A stretch of 64,000 bases of DNA from Anaerostipes hadrus ATCC 29173 = JCM 17467. Its GTDB lineage: Bacteria; Bacillota; Clostridia; Lachnospirales; Lachnospiraceae. The DNA is taken from positions 1,421,501 to 1,485,500 of the forward strand of contig NZ_AP028031.1 of assembly GCF_030296915.1 (NCBI RefSeq). Direction: 5' to 3'. This document shows positions 62,768-64,000 of this stretch, in pieces. The notes under the pieces are model-generated. The model saw only the letters and a program-made list of their open reading frames with translations. It was not told where the DNA came from and did no database searches. The translations under genes were made by a program, and so were the position numbers. Within the stretch, counting starts at the first letter, position 1, and each line of letters begins with the position of its first letter.

Positions 62768-63556
62768 CTAAATCACTTTCTTATTCACTAATACGTCAAA
62801 TAATTGTTTTGTCTTTTCTTTTGCATCTCCGTCAAAATAAACCTGCTTTTCTACTTCTGGCGGTGCAAACATTTTCTCTACTGCGGTTGGTGATCCGACA
62901 AGTCCATATTTGCTTAAGTTCTGATCTGCCATATCTTCAAATGTCATAATCTTCACTGGGCGGTCTTTGGACTGTTTCTGCAGTAAATAAGATGGTAATC
63001 TTGGTACACACATGTCTTTGTCAACTGTGATCAGACATGGATATGGAATCTTTGAAGTCTGTGATACACTGACTAAATCCTGTTTTACCTGAATAGACTC
63101 GCTGTCTGCATCTACGATCTCAGACACCCATGCTGCATGTGGGATTCCTAAATGCTCTGCGATCGCTGGCCCAACCTGAGCGGTATCTCCATCGGTTGTC
63201 TGCTTTCCACAAATAATAAGATCTATATCTCCGATCGCAGTGATTCCCTGAGATAGTGCATAAGATGTTGCAAGCACGTCTGCTCCTGCAAACTTGCGGT
63301 CAGATAAAATGACTGCATCATCTGCTCCCATCGTATACGCATCTCTCATCATCTCCTCAGCCTGTGGAGGTCCCATGGTGAGAACTGTAACACTTCCTCC
63401 TACTTTCTCTCTTAATTGTAATGCTGCTTCCAAGGCAAATAAATCATAAGGATTCGTTCTTGTCTCCCCGGATAAACGCTTCATTGCCCCTGTTTCTGGG
63501 TCAATGTCAACTTTAGTACCTGCCGGTACCTGTTTCATACATACTAGAATTTTCAT
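62768..63556 (-). CDS. etfB: Electron transfer flavoprotein beta
   Basis: A 262-residue EtfB (LctB type). It begins MKILVCMKQVPAGTKVDIDP, and DLIICGKQTTDGDTAQVGPAIAEHLGIPHA is the nucleotide-binding loop. The family signature lies around SQTSKIPYPCLITVDKD. Together with EtfA it passes electrons between NAD, ferredoxin and the lactate dehydrogenase FAD. It is the first gene of the operon, behind a strong promoter, although its ribosome binding site is weak. Confidence 0.93.
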   Translation of the reverse strand: MKILVCMKQVPAGTKVDIDPETGAMKRLSGETRTNPYDLFALEAALQLREKVGGSVTVLTMGPPQAEEMMRDAYTMGADDAVILSDRKFAGADVLATSYALSQGITAIGDIDLIICGKQTTDGDTAQVGPAIAEHLGIPHAAWVSEIVDADSESIQVKQDLVSVSQTSKIPYPCLITVDKDMCVPRLPSYLLQKQSKDRPVKIMTFEDMADQNLSKYGLVGSPTAVEKMFAPPEVEKQVYFDGDAKEKTKQLFDVLVNKKVI

Positions 63557-63622
63557 TGTTCTGCTGCTTCTTTCGTATTATTTGTCACTCTTTCACTTTA
63601 ACTGATTAACGTAACACTACTC

Positions 63623-63651
63623 ATTATACGACACCATTTTTTTATTGTCGA
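63623..63651 (-). promoter_or_regulatory. Promoter of the lactate (etfB-etfA-lctD) operon
   Basis: On the minus strand TCGACA (63646-63651), 17 bases and an exact TATAAT (63623-63628) lie about 67 bases before the etfB ATG. Confidence 0.72.
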
Positions 63652-63661
63652 GTTAATCATA

Positions 63662-63708
63662 CAAAAAAATAGCATCTGTTGTTTATTTTTTCGTAACAAA
63701 TGCTATTT
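63662..63708 (-). terminator. Intrinsic terminator of the AIM24-family gene
   Basis: AAATAGCATTTGTT pairs with AACAGATGCTATTT on the minus strand with one mismatch, followed by TTTTTTTG. It lies 18 bases after the stop of the partial gene and just before the lactate operon promoter. Confidence 0.85.
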
Positions 63709-63726
63709 CCTTATCTATTTTTTCTT

Positions 63727-64000
63727 CTATTCGTCATCGTCACCGACGATCACTGGCTCTTTTTCTATCACTTGTTGAGGTTTCATCGCCTGATTCCCAA
63801 CTGGTGCTAATAATACTTTTCCTGTTCCACGGTATACATTAACCAATCCTTCTCCACTGGCCGCAGAACCAAGCAAAGATTTTCCTGCTCGTTCTACCGT
63901 AAAATCAAGACTTCCGCTCCATGCGATTGCCAAGTTTCCGTCAATCTTTACAACATCATCTTCTAATGTGATCTCGACTAATTCTTCTCTTGGACAATCA
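63727..64000 (-). CDS. AIM24/TIGR00266-family protein, C-terminal part (cut by window edge)
   Basis: The reading frame is open to the window end, so the true start lies beyond 64000. The visible 90 or so residues include REELVEITLEDDVVKIDGN, LAIAWSGSLDFTVERAGKSL and GEGLVNVYRGTGKVLLAPV, which match the C-terminal beta-rich repeat of the AIM24 (DUF124) family. The tail is acidic (VIVGDDDE). The function of these trimeric bacterial proteins is not established. An apparent start at 63933 is only a TTG inside the conserved domain. Confidence 0.8.
   Translation of the reverse strand, partial: DCPREELVEITLEDDVVKIDGNLAIAWSGSLDFTVERAGKSLLGSAASGEGLVNVYRGTGKVLLAPVGNQAMKPQQVIEKEPVIVGDDDE

Noticed and set aside
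63727..63933. Complete 68-residue protein at the window end
   Set aside because: Its start is a TTG inside a conserved domain and the frame continues upstream to the window edge; treated as the end of a longer gene.

Overview
The window is low-GC, anaerobe-type Firmicutes DNA. The gene set points to a Lachnospiraceae gut bacterium: relA/MBL/hemZ block, pyrB-pyrI pair, meso-diaminopimelate dehydrogenase, Na+-pump decarboxylase, selenium-dependent molybdenum hydroxylase (SDMH) maturation genes, and a bifurcating lactate dehydrogenase with EtfAB. A lactate-using butyrate producer such as Anaerostipes is my best guess, but that is inference. No phage, transposase, CRISPR array or rRNA was seen. 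Most genes lie on the minus strand in long runs with short gaps. I moved many starts inward from the longest possible frame where a good ribosome binding site decides the start.

Layout. 0-8.5 kb (minus): HD-GYP protein, hemZ, MBL hydrolase, relA, pyrI, pyrB, a DUF2156-like acyltransferase, a divergent RlmH-like SPOUT protein and a membrane-anchored hypothetical. 8.5-13.4 kb: a mini-hairpin repeat, tRNA-Arg(CCG), a terminator-like leader before a MATE transporter, a thioesterase behind a palindromic promoter, a second rlmH lacking its C-terminal tail, an AlbA-type regulator with a 12-bp tandem repeat, and a GNAT acetyltransferase. 13.4-23.4 kb: RNase H, a zinc metallopeptidase, ddh, a proteasome-like hypothetical protein, topB, a phosphoesterase, a 131-bp inverted repeat, an aldehyde dehydrogenase, truA and a MetE-like methyltransferase. 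23.5-28.2 kb: a five-gene biotin-dependent Na+ pump operon. 28.3-32.3 kb: trpS, sstT, and an NhaC-like antiporter split into two frames.

32.4-46.4 kb is one long minus-strand run. It carries a MATE gene, selD, moaA, moaC, a MOSC-MogA fusion, modBCA, a MoeA-like protein, a ModE-like regulator, a DUF3343 protein, yedF, a YqeB-cysteine desulfurase fusion, a YqeC-XdhC fusion and a MalY/PatB lyase. It would supply molybdate uptake, pterin cofactor and labile selenium for SDMH enzymes, but no hydroxylase is encoded here.

46.6-55.7 kb: a small DUF6465-like protein, a PAP2 phosphatase, and a siroheme operon running from sulfite/nitrite reductase through sirC, hemB, hemL and hemA to a HemC-CobA-HemD fusion. 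The operon makes both the siroheme and the enzyme that uses it. 55.7-58.8 kb: an SGNH hydrolase, then a TPP riboswitch and terminator controlling thiD and a CytX-type transporter. 58.9-63.6 kb: the etfB-etfA-lctD lactate oxidation operon followed by a YkvI-family transporter. The window ends inside an AIM24-family gene.

The points most worth following are the complementary pair of defective-looking RlmH proteins, the proteasome-like protein with Ser1/Asp17, and the two fusions in the selenium-molybdenum island.
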